This document shows, in pieces, positions 18,131 through 27,200 of a DNA stretch of 64,000 nt; the first letter of the stretch is position 1; every line of letters begins with the position of its first letter. Source of the DNA: Flavimobilis marinus. GTDB taxonomy: Bacteria > Actinomycetota > Actinomycetes > Actinomycetales > Cellulomonadaceae. The stretch lies in contig NZ_FONZ01000001.1 in the NCBI RefSeq assembly GCF_900113055.1, positions 868,001 to 932,000 of the forward strand. Direction: 5' to 3'. Both the position numbers and the translations under genes were made by a program. The notes beneath the pieces were generated by a model. The model was not told the DNA's origin. It did no database searches and was given only the letters and a program-made list of their open reading frames with translations.

Positions 18131-18984
18131 ACCCGACTGATCCTGCTGCTGCTCCTGCTGATGGAGCGGACCGCGCCGCTGCCGGGCTGAGCCCCGCGAG
18201 CCCTGCTGGCGCTCCGGCCGATGACCGACGCGGCACGGCCCGCCGGGCCGTCGTGACCGGGGCCTCCTCAGGCATCGGGGCCGCGACCGTGGCCGCGTTG
18301 CGCGCGGACGGGTGGGACGTCGTCGGCGTCGCCCGCCGAGCCGACCGCCTCGCGGACCTCGCCGCGCGCACCGGGGCGACCGTCGTCGCCGCGGACATCA
18401 CCTCCGACGAGGACGTCGCGCGCCTCGTCGCCGAGGTCACCGCCGGTGGACCCGTGCACGCCGTCGTGAACAATGCCGGAGGCGCCCTCGGCAACGAGCC
18501 CGTCGCCCAGGCCGACCTCGACGGATGGCGCCAGATGTACGAGCTGAACGTGCTCGGCACGATCCGCGTGACGAACGCGTTCCTGCCGGCGCTGCGCGAG
18601 TCCGAGGGCGACGTCGTCGTGGTCACCTCGACCGCGGCCCACGAGCCATACGAGGGCGGGGGCGGCTACGTCGCGGCGAAGTTCGCGGAGCGGGTGGCGG
18701 CCCGCACGTTGCGGCTGGAGCTGGTGGGGGAGCCGTTGCGGGTCATCGAGATCGCGCCCGGCATGGTGCACACCGAGGAGTTCTCGCTCACGCGGTTCGG
18801 TGGTGACCAGGCCAAGGCCGACGCCGTCTACGCAGGAGTCCCCGACCCCCTCGTGGCGGCCGACATCGCCGAGGCCATCCGCTGGACCCTCACGCAGCCG
18901 GCGCACGTGAACGTCGACACGCTGATCGTGCGGCCGCGCGCGCAGGGCTCCTACACCAAGACCCACCGGATCGCCGGCGCCTGA
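18127..18984 (+). CDS. Short-chain dehydrogenase/reductase (YdfG-like), probable semialdehyde reductase
   Basis: The 285-residue SDR has an unusual Ala/Pro/Asp-rich leader of about 40 residues. The NAD(P)-binding motif TGASSGIG follows at 44–51, then NNAGG, and the active site is Ser (TSTA) with Tyr181-x-x-x-Lys185 (YVAAK). Classical SDRs of this group, such as YdfG, reduce malonate semialdehyde to 3-hydroxypropionate. Sitting 4 nt overlapped after a beta-alanine-type transaminase, that reaction is the simplest proposal. The ATG at 18127 is chosen from the ATGA overlap. The first codons are rich in CTG/CTC repeats and look less conserved than the catalytic domain. Confidence 0.88.
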   Translation: MNPTDPAAAPADGADRAAAGLSPASPAGAPADDRRGTARRAVVTGASSGIGAATVAALRADGWDVVGVARRADRLADLAARTGATVVAADITSDEDVARLVAEVTAGGPVHAVVNNAGGALGNEPVAQADLDGWRQMYELNVLGTIRVTNAFLPALRESEGDVVVVTSTAAHEPYEGGGGYVAAKFAERVAARTLRLELVGEPLRVIEIAPGMVHTEEFSLTRFGGDQAKADAVYAGVPDPLVAADIAEAIRWTLTQPAHVNVDTLIVRPRAQGSYTKTHRIAGA

Positions 18985-19009
18985 GCGCCGCCACCTACTC
19001 TCCTGACGA

Positions 19010-19015
19010 TAGGTT
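19010..19015 (+). promoter_or_regulatory. -10 box of the LLM–cofE transcript (leaderless)
   Basis: TAGGTT at 19010–19015 stands 6 nt before the ATG at 19022, so transcription should start at or next to the start codon. No ribosome site is present. No clear -35 was found. Confidence 0.55.
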
Positions 19016-19021
19016 TTCTCC

Positions 19022-20020
19022 ATGGACCTGACCATCGGTTACGCAGCCATGCTCGAGCAGTTCCACCCGACGGAGGTGATCGAGCTCTCCGCCTACGCCG
19101 AGTCCCAGGGGTTCAGCGGCGTCATGGCCGCCGACCACTTCCAGCCGTGGGTGCCGCAGCAGGGGCAGAGCGCGTTCGTGTGGAACGTCCTCGCCGCCCT
19201 GGGGGAGCGCACCCGCGGCGACCTCGGGCCCGGGGTCACCGCCCCGACGTTCCGCTGGCACCCGGCGATGGTCGCGCAGGCGTCGGCAACGCTCGCGGCC
19301 ATGTACCCGGGCCGGCACTGGTTGGGGCTCGGCTCGGGCGAGGCGCTCAACGAGCACATCACCGGCCAGTACTGGCCGGAGGCGCCGGAGCGCATCAACC
19401 GGATGTTCGAGGCGATCGACGTCATCAAGAAGCTGTTCTCGGCGTCGCTCGCCGGCAAGGACGTGAAGCACTCGGGCCAGTTCTACAAGCTCGAGTCCAC
19501 CCGCCTGTGGACCATGCCGGAGGTGCCGCCGGAGATCCTTGTCGCGACCGCGGGCCCGGTGACTGCGAAGCGCGCGGGCCGCCACGCCGACGGCCTCATC
19601 ACCGTGGGCGCGCCCCTCGAGAAGATCTCGATGCTCTTCGGGAAGTTCGACGACGGTGTCCGTGAGTCGGGTCGCGACCCGGAGTCGATGCCGAAGGTGC
19701 TGCAGATCCACCTCTCGTGGGCGCCGACCGACGAAGAGGCCATGACGAACGCCATGACGGAGTGGCCCAACGGGGGCATGAAGTTCCCCAAGGCGGACAT
19801 CCGGTCGCCGTTCGAGTTCGAGCAGATCGCCAAGCTCGTGCGTCCGGAGGACTTCGCGGGCCGCATGGTGATCTCGGCCGACCCGGACGAGCACCGCGCG
19901 GCGATCCAGAAGTACGTGGACCTGGGCTTCGACCGAATCTACCTGCACAACGTGGGCCGCAACCAGCGGGAGTGGATCGACGTCTTCTCGCGGGACGTGC
20001 TGCCCAAGCTCTCGCGGTGA
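19022..20020 (+). CDS. F420-dependent LLM-class oxidoreductase, FGD-like (TIGR03557 type)
   Basis: The 332-residue protein resembles F420-dependent glucose-6-phosphate dehydrogenase along its length. '[22 protein letters not shown]' aligns with the FGD N-terminus. DHFQPW near residue 40 carries the Asp-His pair that FGD uses at its active site, and GSGEALNEH near 110 carries the catalytic Glu. Sugar-phosphate contacts of FGD could not be confirmed, so another substrate is possible. The stop overlaps the cofE start by 4 nt (GTGA), directly pairing an F420-using enzyme with the enzyme that finishes F420. The gene appears to have its own leaderless promoter. Confidence 0.88.
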   Translation: MDLTIGYAAMLEQFHPTEVIELSAYAESQGFSGVMAADHFQPWVPQQGQSAFVWNVLAALGERTRGDLGPGVTAPTFRWHPAMVAQASATLAAMYPGRHWLGLGSGEALNEHITGQYWPEAPERINRMFEAIDVIKKLFSASLAGKDVKHSGQFYKLESTRLWTMPEVPPEILVATAGPVTAKRAGRHADGLITVGAPLEKISMLFGKFDDGVRESGRDPESMPKVLQIHLSWAPTDEEAMTNAMTEWPNGGMKFPKADIRSPFEFEQIAKLVRPEDFAGRMVISADPDEHRAAIQKYVDLGFDRIYLHNVGRNQREWIDVFSRDVLPKLSR

Positions 20021-20781
20021 CGCGCACGGCTCTCGAGATCTGGGCGCCCGACGGCGTCGGTGAGGTCGCCCCCGGGGACGACCTCGGCGCACTGGTGTGC
20101 GGCGTGTGTCCGGACCTGGCGGACGGTGACGTCGTGGTGATCACGAGCAAGATCGTCTCCAAGGCCGAGGGGCGGGTCGTGGCTGCCGCCGACCGGGAGG
20201 CCGCGATCACCGCGGAGACGGTGCGGGTCGTCGCGACCCGCGCACGGCCCGGCCTGCCGCCGCTGCGGATCGTGGAGAACCGGCTGGGGCTCGTCATGGC
20301 TGCCGCGGGAGTGGACGCCTCCAACACGCCCGACGGCACGGTCCTGCTGCTGCCCGAGGACCCGGACGCGTCAGCGCGCAGGATCCGGGCGGCGGTCGCC
20401 GCGCACCTCGGCGTCAAGGTCGGCGTGATCCTCACGGACACCGCGGGGCGGGCGTGGCGTGACGGGCTGGTGGATCTCGCGATCGGCTGTGCTGGCGTCG
20501 TGCCGCTGATCGACGAGCGCGGCGGGCACGACTCGCACGGACGCGAGCTGACGGTCACCGTCACGGCGGTCGCTGACGAGATCGCCTCGGCGGTCGAGCT
20601 GGTGAAGGGGAAGACGTCCGGGCGGCCCGTGGGTGTGGTGCGCGGCCTCGGCCACCTCGTGACCGACGACGACGGGCCCGGTGCTCGTGTGCTTCCCCGG
20701 CTCGGTGCGAGCGACCTGTTCGCGGAAGGCACGGCGGAGGCCTACGCACGCGGGTTCGGCGACGGGAGCGCCGCACGCTGA
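20017..20781 (+). CDS. cofE: Coenzyme F420-0:L-glutamate ligase
   Basis: The 254-residue protein is a stand-alone CofE, lacking the C-terminal nitroreductase-like domain found in mycobacterial FbiB. Recognisable blocks are [13 protein letters not shown], '[27 protein letters not shown]' (nucleotide and metal pocket) and [20 protein letters not shown]. It adds glutamates to F420-0 using GTP, the last step of F420 synthesis. GTG at 20017 overlaps the FGD-like gene. No cofC/fbiD, cofD/fbiA or fbiC is in the window, while a candidate F420-0 importer lies at 31073–33996. The partner gene ends 6 nt before a convergent lipoprotein gene. Confidence 0.93.
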   Translation: MTRTALEIWAPDGVGEVAPGDDLGALVCGVCPDLADGDVVVITSKIVSKAEGRVVAAADREAAITAETVRVVATRARPGLPPLRIVENRLGLVMAAAGVDASNTPDGTVLLLPEDPDASARRIRAAVAAHLGVKVGVILTDTAGRAWRDGLVDLAIGCAGVVPLIDERGGHDSHGRELTVTVTAVADEIASAVELVKGKTSGRPVGVVRGLGHLVTDDDGPGARVLPRLGASDLFAEGTAEAYARGFGDGSAAR

Positions 20782-20787
20782 CGTGGC

Positions 20788-21468
20788 TCAGAGCCGGAGC
20801 ATCCCCTTGGCGATCGAGATGGCGATCTCGTTGCTGACGTGCGGGTCGGGACCCCACCCGCCGCCGGCGATGCTGATGGACGCGTCGGGCACGAGCACCC
20901 CCACCGTCATGACCGTGGCGACCGCGGTCTGCGCGCTGTTGCCGTAGGCGATGCCTCCAGCCGCCTCGATCGCGGGATCCGGGAGGTGCTCGAGGTTCGC
21001 GTCGGCGAGCTCCGCCGCCGTGAGCATCGCATCGGTCTGGTCATACGGCTCGCCGATCACCTCGACCGAGCGGATGTTGGCGAAGTCCTCCGGGTCCGGC
21101 TCGTCCCAGCTGCACCAGACGCCGTACTCGTCGACACCCGAGGTCTCGGTCAGGACGAGACCGTCCGTGAGGCCCTGCGTGAGGGCCGCGACCTGCTCGC
21201 AGCTCGTGATGTGGGCGAGCGCGTCGGTCGTCTCCTCGGCCTGGGGGGCGCCGTCGGCTCCGTCGTCGAGGAGGTCCTCGACGCCGTCGACCGCGTCGTC
21301 GACCGGCGAGTCGCTCGAGGTGTCCTCGGGGGACGCGTCCCCGGGAGCTGACTGACGGACCGTGGCCGAGGGCGCCGTCGGGCCGGCAGGGGCGGTGCCG
21401 CCGCACGCTGCGAGCGTCAAGCAGACGGCGGCGATTGCGAGCGCGCGTGAGGCCGATATCCAGGTCAC
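20788..21468 (-). CDS. Putative secreted lipoprotein (DUF3558-like)
   Basis: A GTG start at 21468 gives 226 residues with a signal peptide and lipobox LTLAAC (Cys22). A TTG at 21477 is also possible. An acidic, Ser/Asp-rich linker of about 60 residues follows, then a compact domain with two cysteines spaced as in 'SCEQVAALT…YGVWCSWDEPD'. That layout (SC … WC) resembles the DUF3558/sensor-like lipoproteins of actinobacteria, which have no established function. It converges on cofE with a 6-nt gap. The family call is tentative; the lipoprotein nature is clear. Confidence 0.7.
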   Translation of the reverse strand: MTWISASRALAIAAVCLTLAACGGTAPAGPTAPSATVRQSAPGDASPEDTSSDSPVDDAVDGVEDLLDDGADGAPQAEETTDALAHITSCEQVAALTQGLTDGLVLTETSGVDEYGVWCSWDEPDPEDFANIRSVEVIGEPYDQTDAMLTAAELADANLEHLPDPAIEAAGGIAYGNSAQTAVATVMTVGVLVPDASISIAGGGWGPDPHVSNEIAISIAKGMLRL

Positions 21469-21539
21469 GGCACGCAAACTACCGCGAACGCGGCGCGAGG
21501 GCGAGGGCCTGCCTCTCCTTGCTGGCGGCGGGGGCCGTG

Positions 21540-21545
21540 GAGAAT
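21540..21545 (+). promoter_or_regulatory. -10 box of leaderless D-2-hydroxyacid dehydrogenase gene
   Basis: GAGAAT at 21540–21545 lies 6 nt before the ATG at 21552, with no ribosome site between. This matches the leaderless pattern seen at several other genes here. Confidence 0.45.
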
Positions 21546-21551
21546 GGGGCC

Positions 21552-22490
21552 ATGCTGACGATCACGGTTCCCGACGCCGACCTCGAGTCCCGCCTGTCCG
21601 ACCTCGCCGACCGCGTCCGCATGATCCGCTGGGACTTCAAGACGCCCTATGCGGACGTCACGGACGTCGACCCCGCCGAGGTGAGCGTCGTCGTCGTGCC
21701 GCACTACTTCACCAAGCGCGAGGGCTACGAACGCCTCGCGGCGCTCCCGAACCTCCGCACCGTGCAGCTCCCGAGCGCGGGCTACGAGCACGCGCTGCCG
21801 CACATCCCGGCGGGGATCACGGTGTGCAACGGCCGTGGTGTGCACGACGACGGCACGGCCGAGCTTGCCCTCGCACTCACCCTGGCGGCGCAGCGGGGCC
21901 TCGACGACGCCGTCCGTGACATGCCGGCCGGGCGCTGGCGGCCCTCGATGCGGTCCTCGCTCGCCGATCGTCGGGCGATCGTGGTGGGCTACGGGTCGGT
22001 GGGACAGGCCATCGCGGCGCGCCTGCGGGCGTTCAAGGTCGACGTCGTGCCGGTCGCCAGCACAGCGCGCGACACCCCCGACGGGCACGTGCACGCCGTG
22101 ACGGAGCTTCCGTCGCTCCTGCCGACCGCCGACATCGTCGTCCTGATCACTCCGCTCACCGACGACACCGACGGTCTGGTCGACGCGGAGTTCCTGTCCG
22201 CGATGCCCGACGGCGCGCTGCTCGTCAACGTCGGACGAGGCCGCCTGGTCGACACCGACGCGCTCCTCGCCGAGGTCCGTTCGGGCCGGCTGCGCGCTGC
22301 GCTGGACGTCACCGAGCCGGAGCCGCTCCCCGCCGACCATCCGCTCTGGCGCACGCCGGGCGTGATCATCACGCCGCACGTCGGCGGCAGCAGCGATGCC
22401 ACGTTCCCCCGCTTCGCCGACCTGGTCCGGCGTCAGCTCGAGCGGCTCCTTGCGGGTGAGGAGCCGGAGAACGTCGTCGCGCGGACCTGA
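21552..22490 (+). CDS. D-isomer-specific 2-hydroxyacid dehydrogenase
   Basis: The 312-residue NAD-dependent enzyme has the Rossmann motif VVGYGSVGQAIAARL near residue 140. The catalytic triad is Arg in VNVGRGRLVD, Glu in DVTEPEPLPADHPLW, and His in ITPHVGGSS. The 'DDGTAELALALTLAAQRGL' helix is a family feature. It interconverts a 2-keto acid and a D-2-hydroxy acid, such as hydroxypyruvate/glycerate or phosphoglycerate; the substrate cannot be read. The long upstream frame to 21435 is rejected because ATG 21552 has an adjacent -10 box. It converges on the next gene. Confidence 0.9.
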   Translation: MLTITVPDADLESRLSDLADRVRMIRWDFKTPYADVTDVDPAEVSVVVVPHYFTKREGYERLAALPNLRTVQLPSAGYEHALPHIPAGITVCNGRGVHDDGTAELALALTLAAQRGLDDAVRDMPAGRWRPSMRSSLADRRAIVVGYGSVGQAIAARLRAFKVDVVPVASTARDTPDGHVHAVTELPSLLPTADIVVLITPLTDDTDGLVDAEFLSAMPDGALLVNVGRGRLVDTDALLAEVRSGRLRAALDVTEPEPLPADHPLWRTPGVIITPHVGGSSDATFPRFADLVRRQLERLLAGEEPENVVART

Positions 22491-22504
22491 GCGACCGACT
22501 GCCG

Positions 22505-23110
22505 TCAGCCCTTCGCGGCCTTCGCCGCCTTGGCCGCGGCCTTGGCGGCCTTCTTGGTCGCCCGCACCTCGTCGAGCGACTGCTGGTCGACGACGTCGGC
22601 GATAGACCTGCGGGCGTCCTCCTCGCCGTAAGCGCCGGCCGCCTCCCGCCAACCGTCCGGCGTGGTGCCGTACTGCTTGCCGAGGAGGGCCAGGAAGATC
22701 CGGGCCTTCTGGTCCCCGAACCCCGGCAGCGCCTTGAGGCGGCGGAGCACCTCGCGCCCGTCGGGCTCCGAACCGTCCGACGTCGGCGCTCGCCAGACCT
22801 GTGCGGCGTCGGCGTCGTACTCGTCGACGAGGTGCTGCGCGACCGCCTGGATCCGGCCCGCCATCGAGCGCGGGTACCGGTGCACGGCCGGCGACTGCGA
22901 GCAGAGCGCGACGAACTCGTCGGGGTTGGCGCGGGCGACCTTGCGGACGTCGAGCCCGGCCATGCGCTCGGCGATCAGCGCGGGCCCGGCGAACGCGGAC
23001 TCCATGGTCACCTGCTGGTCGAGGAGCATCCCGACCAGCAGCGCGAAGGGGTCCGACGACAGCAGGCGGTCCGCGTTCTCGTCACCCGTGAGCCACAGTG
23101 TGGGAGTCAT
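22505..23110 (-). CDS. HhH-GPD base-excision DNA glycosylase-like protein (TIGR03252 type)
   Basis: The 201-residue protein begins with 'GDENADRLLSSDPFALLVGMLLDQQVTMESAFAGP', the helix typical of HhH-GPD glycosylases. The helix-hairpin-helix is 'LKALPGFGDQKARIFLALLGK'. The nearby PDGW may supply the catalytic Asp, because its position matches the LDGNV of MutY within one residue. The catalytic Lys of bifunctional glycosylases is not evident. The tail is a Lys/Ala repeat (KKAAKAAAKAAKAAKG), likely DNA-binding and disordered. The ATG at 23110 is chosen; the longer frame to 23464 overlaps the divergent dehydrogenase gene. The lesion it repairs is unknown. Confidence 0.82.
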   Translation of the reverse strand: MTPTLWLTGDENADRLLSSDPFALLVGMLLDQQVTMESAFAGPALIAERMAGLDVRKVARANPDEFVALCSQSPAVHRYPRSMAGRIQAVAQHLVDEYDADAAQVWRAPTSDGSEPDGREVLRRLKALPGFGDQKARIFLALLGKQYGTTPDGWREAAGAYGEEDARRSIADVVDQQSLDEVRATKKAAKAAAKAAKAAKG

Positions 23111-23154
23111 GCGTCCATGATGGCAGGCACCCCCGACGCCGACCTGACGAGCAG

Positions 23155-24204
23155 CTATGGCCGCAGGAGTACCTTGGTGGCCCGCCGCTCGTCCATCGCC
23201 GCGTACGCCTCGGCGACCTGCTCCAGAGGGAGCTCCAGGTCGAAGACGAGTCCCGGGTTGAGGGCGCCTGACAGGACCTCGGGCAGGAACTCCTCGATGT
23301 AGCCGCGCACCGGAGCGACTCCGCCGTTCACGCCGACGTTCGTGCCGAACAGCGTGCGGATGGGCAGCTCGGCTCCGCCGTTGGGGACGCCGACGTAGCC
23401 GACCATCCCGCCGGGACGTGCGGACCGGATCGCCTGGTCCATCGACTCCGCCGTGCCGACGCACTCGAGCACGCAGTCGGGCCCGATCCCGTCGAACATC
23501 TCCTTGATGCGCGCGATGCCCGCGTCGCCGCGTTCGGCGACGACGTCCGTCGCGCCGAACTCCCGCGCGATGGCCTGTCGGGTCTCGTGCCGCGACATCG
23601 CCACCACTCGTGCTGCGCCGAGGCGCCTGGCCGCGAGCACGGCGCAGAGGCCCACGGCGCCATCGCCGACGACGACGACGGTGCTGCCCTCGCGCACGCC
23701 AGCCGAGAGCGCGGCGTGGTGGCCGGTTCCCATGACGTCCGCGAGGGTGAGGAGGCTGGGCACCAGGGCATCGTCGGGGACCTCGGGCGTCGGGACGAGC
23801 GTCCCGTCGGCGAGGGGGACGCGCACGCGCTCGCCCTGGGCGGCGTCGACGAACACGCCGTCACGGTCGTCCGAGCCCCACCAGCCGCCGTGCAGGCAGG
23901 ACGTGGAGACTCCGTTGCGGCAGTTCGCGCACGTGTTGTCGCAGAAGTAGAACGGTGCGATGACGAAGTCGCCCACGGACACCCGCGCGACGGCGGACCC
24001 GATCTCCTCGACGATCCCCACGAGCTCGTGCCCGATGCGTCGCGGCTCGCGGGTCGGTGTGACGCCGCGGTAGCCCCACAGGTCCGACCCGCACACGCAT
24101 GCGGCGACGACCCGGACGACGGCGTCCGTGGGGGCGCTGATCGCGGGGTCGGGGACGTCGTCGAGGCGGATGTCGCGCTCACCGTGGAGGACTGTTGCTC
24201 GCAT
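23155..24204 (-). CDS. Zinc-dependent medium-chain alcohol dehydrogenase
   Basis: The 349-residue MDR enzyme has the catalytic zinc ligands (CVCGSDLWG and the GHE motif in RIGHELVG). The structural-zinc cysteine cluster CDNTCANCRNGVSTSC and the NAD(P)-binding motif VVVVGDGAVGLCAV are also visible. Full zinc ligand sets suggest an active dehydrogenase rather than a quinone reductase. ATG 24204 is preferred over an extension to 24264, because TAGACT (24212–24217, minus strand) lies 7 nt upstream and predicts a leaderless message. It is divergent from the nuclease-helicase gene. The substrate is unknown. Confidence 0.9.
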   Translation of the reverse strand: MRATVLHGERDIRLDDVPDPAISAPTDAVVRVVAACVCGSDLWGYRGVTPTREPRRIGHELVGIVEEIGSAVARVSVGDFVIAPFYFCDNTCANCRNGVSTSCLHGGWWGSDDRDGVFVDAAQGERVRVPLADGTLVPTPEVPDDALVPSLLTLADVMGTGHHAALSAGVREGSTVVVVGDGAVGLCAVLAARRLGAARVVAMSRHETRQAIAREFGATDVVAERGDAGIARIKEMFDGIGPDCVLECVGTAESMDQAIRSARPGGMVGYVGVPNGGAELPIRTLFGTNVGVNGGVAPVRGYIEEFLPEVLSGALNPGLVFDLELPLEQVAEAYAAMDERRATKVLLRP

Positions 24205-24279
24205 GCCGGTGAGTCTACGGAGAGGGGCGGACGCGCTCACCTCGGAGCGTGTGTCGGACGTCACCCCTAGGCTCCGAGC
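24205..24279. promoter_or_regulatory. Back-to-back leaderless promoters
   Basis: In 75 nt, TAGACT on the minus strand (24212–24217) is 7 nt before the dehydrogenase ATG, and TAGGCT on the plus strand (24268–24273) is 6 nt before the nuclease-helicase ATG. No ribosome sites are present on either side. Confidence 0.6.
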
Positions 24280-27200
24280 ATGTTACTGACCGACGACGAC
24301 ACCCTCGTGTACAGCGCAACGGATCTCGCCAGCGCAGCCTCGTGCGAGTTCGCGCTGCTGCGTGCCCTCGACGGTCGGCTCGGCCGCGTCGATCCCGTCG
24401 TGCTGCCCGTGGACGCGATGCTCGAGCGGGCCGCCCGGCTCGGCGACGCGCACGAGCAGCGTGTGCTCGAGGACTACCTCGCGCGGTTCGGCCCCTGGGA
24501 CCGGGCCTCGGGCACGGGAGTGGCCTGCATCGAGCGGCCGGCGGGTGCCAGCGGTCGGCGTCGCGACGCGCTCGAACGCAAGCACGCCCAGACGCTCGAT
24601 GTGCTCCGGGCGGGCGCGGATGTCGTCTTCCAGGCAGGCTTCTTCGACGGACGGTTCGGCGGCTGGGCCGACTTCCTCGTGCGGATGCCGGGCAGCGGAG
24701 AACCCGGGAGCGCAGCCGCCGACGGCGTACCGACGTACGCCGTCTACGACACCAAGCTCGCGCGGCACGCCAAGGTGACCGCCCTGCTCCAGGTGACGGC
24801 CTATGCCGACCAGCTCCTGCGGGCCGGCATCCGGCCGGCAGACCAGGTGCACCTCGTGCTCGGTGACCGGTCGACGGTCAGCCACGAGCTCCGCGACCTG
24901 CTGCCCGTCTACCGTGAGCGCCGCGCAGCGCTCGAGGGCCTGCTCGATCGCCACCGTGCGGCGGACGCGCCCGTCGTGTGGGGAGAACCGTCGGTCCGCG
25001 CGTGCGGACGGTGCGCCGTGTGCGCGCCGGAGGTCGAGTCGCACCGAGACGTCCTGCTCGTCGCAGGCCTCCGGTCGACGCAGCGGGCCCGGCTGCTGGC
25101 CGCCGGCATCACGACGATCGATCAGCTGGCTGCGAGCAGGGTGCCCGTCGACGGCGTCGGCGCCGCGACCCTCGAGGCGCTGCGTCTCCAGGCCGCTCTG
25201 CAGGTGGAGCAGGACCCGCCGGGCAGCGAGGTGGGCGGTGGCGAGGCAGTCGCAGCGGAGTCGGACGCTGTGTCGAGCCAGACGACGACGGGGGTCGTCT
25301 TCCGAGTCGTCGACGCCGCGCCGATCCACGGGCTGCCTGCACCCGACCCGGGGGACGTGTTCTTCGACTTCGAGGGCGACCCGCTGTGGTCCGAGGACGC
25401 TTCGGCGGACTGGGGCCTCGAGTACCTCTTCGGGCTCGTGGAAGCGCCGCAGGAGCCGACGGCGCAGCCCGTGTTCCGGACGTTCTGGGCGCACGACCGG
25501 GCGCAGGAGAAGCAGGCGCTCCTCGACTTCCTGGCCTATGTCACGCAGCGCCGGGCCGCGCACCCGGGCATGCACGTCTACCACTACGCGCCCTACGAGA
25601 AGACGGCGCTCCTGCGGCTCGCCGGGCGCCACGGGGTGGGTGAGCAGGAGGTCGACGACCTGCTCCGTGCGGGCGTGCTCGTCGACCTGTACGCGACCGT
25701 CCGGCGCAGCGTGCGGACCGGGCAGCGCTCGTACTCCATCAAGAAGCTCGAGCCGCTGTACATGGAGGCCGCCCGGGCCGGGGAGGTGACGACGGCGGGG
25801 GACTCGATCGTCGAGTATGCCGACGCCTGCGCGCTGCGCGACGGCGGGGACACCGCGGCTTGGGCGGAGCGGCTCGAGGCGATCGCCCGGTACAACGAGG
25901 ACGACTGCGTGTCGACGCTGCGCCTGCGTGACTGGCTCCTCCAGGTCGCCGGTGCTCCGCCGGACGATGCGGCCGGCACCGCGCCGGGCGCCCCGCCCAG
26001 CACTGCGACACCCGGCCCTGACGCGCTGATGCCCGCGCCCGAGCCCGACCTCGACGCCGAGGCGGAGTCTGAACCCGACCCGCTCGCCGACCAGCTCGCG
26101 GCGTTCGCGGGGGCCGAGCCCCGGGGCGTCGACCAGCAGGCCGTCGCACTCCTGGCGGCGTCGCTGGACTACCACCGCCGCGAGGACAAGCCGTTCTGGT
26201 GGGCACACTTCGACCGCCTCGTGAGCGACCCGGCCGACTGGACCGAACCGCGCAGCACGTTCGTCGTCGAGCCGGGGTCGGCCGAGGTGCTCGAGCCGTG
26301 GCACGTGCCGCCCGGGAAGCGCACGAAGGTGCGCCGGCTGCGGCTCGCCGGACGGCTCGAGCCCGGCAGCGAGCTCCGTGCCGGTGCGGCCGCGTGGAGC
26401 CTCTACGACGTCCCGGTGCCGGGCGCCGCCAAAACCACCGTCGACGGGGTGCGGGGATGGTTCGAGACCGCCACCGTCACCCAGGTGGATGTCGAGGAGG
26501 TCGATGGCGCCGTGCGGGACGTGCTGATCGTCGACGAGCGGCTCCCGTCCAAGGCAGAGGCGCACGACGCGCTGCCGATGGCCCTCGGCCCTGGCGCGCC
26601 GCCACGCACGGACAAGCTGGTCGCCGCCGTCCGGGACGTCGCCCAGCACGTTGCCGCGAGCCTCCCGGCGCTGCCGCCGCACCCCGCCGTGGACCTGCTG
26701 CGCCGGATTCCGCCGCGCACCCGCAGTGGCGCGCCCCTGCCGAGCGTCGGAGCGGGGAACGACGCGTACGCCGACGCGATCGTCGCCGCGCTCGGCGACC
26801 TGGACGGCTCCTACCTCGCCGTCCAGGGGCCGCCCGGCACGGGCAAGACGCACACCGGGGCGCACGTCGTCGCGCAGCTCGTGCGGCGCGGGTGGCGGAT
26901 CGGCGTGGTCGCACAGTCCCACGCGGTCGTGGAGCACATGCTCGACGGCATCGCGAGCGCCGGCGTACCCCAGGAGCAGCTCGGGAAGCGCCCGGCCTCC
27001 GACCGCCGCGACGACGTGCCGTGGCAGTGGCTGGGCGACACCGGCTTCGGTCCGTTCTACGCGGCCCAGCGTGGCGGCTACGTGGTCGGCGGCACGATGT
27101 GGGACTTCACCAACGTCCGACGCCTGCCTGACCAGGCGTTCGACCTGCTCGTCGTCGACGAGGCCGGGCAGTTCTCGCTCGCCAACACGATCGCGGTCTC

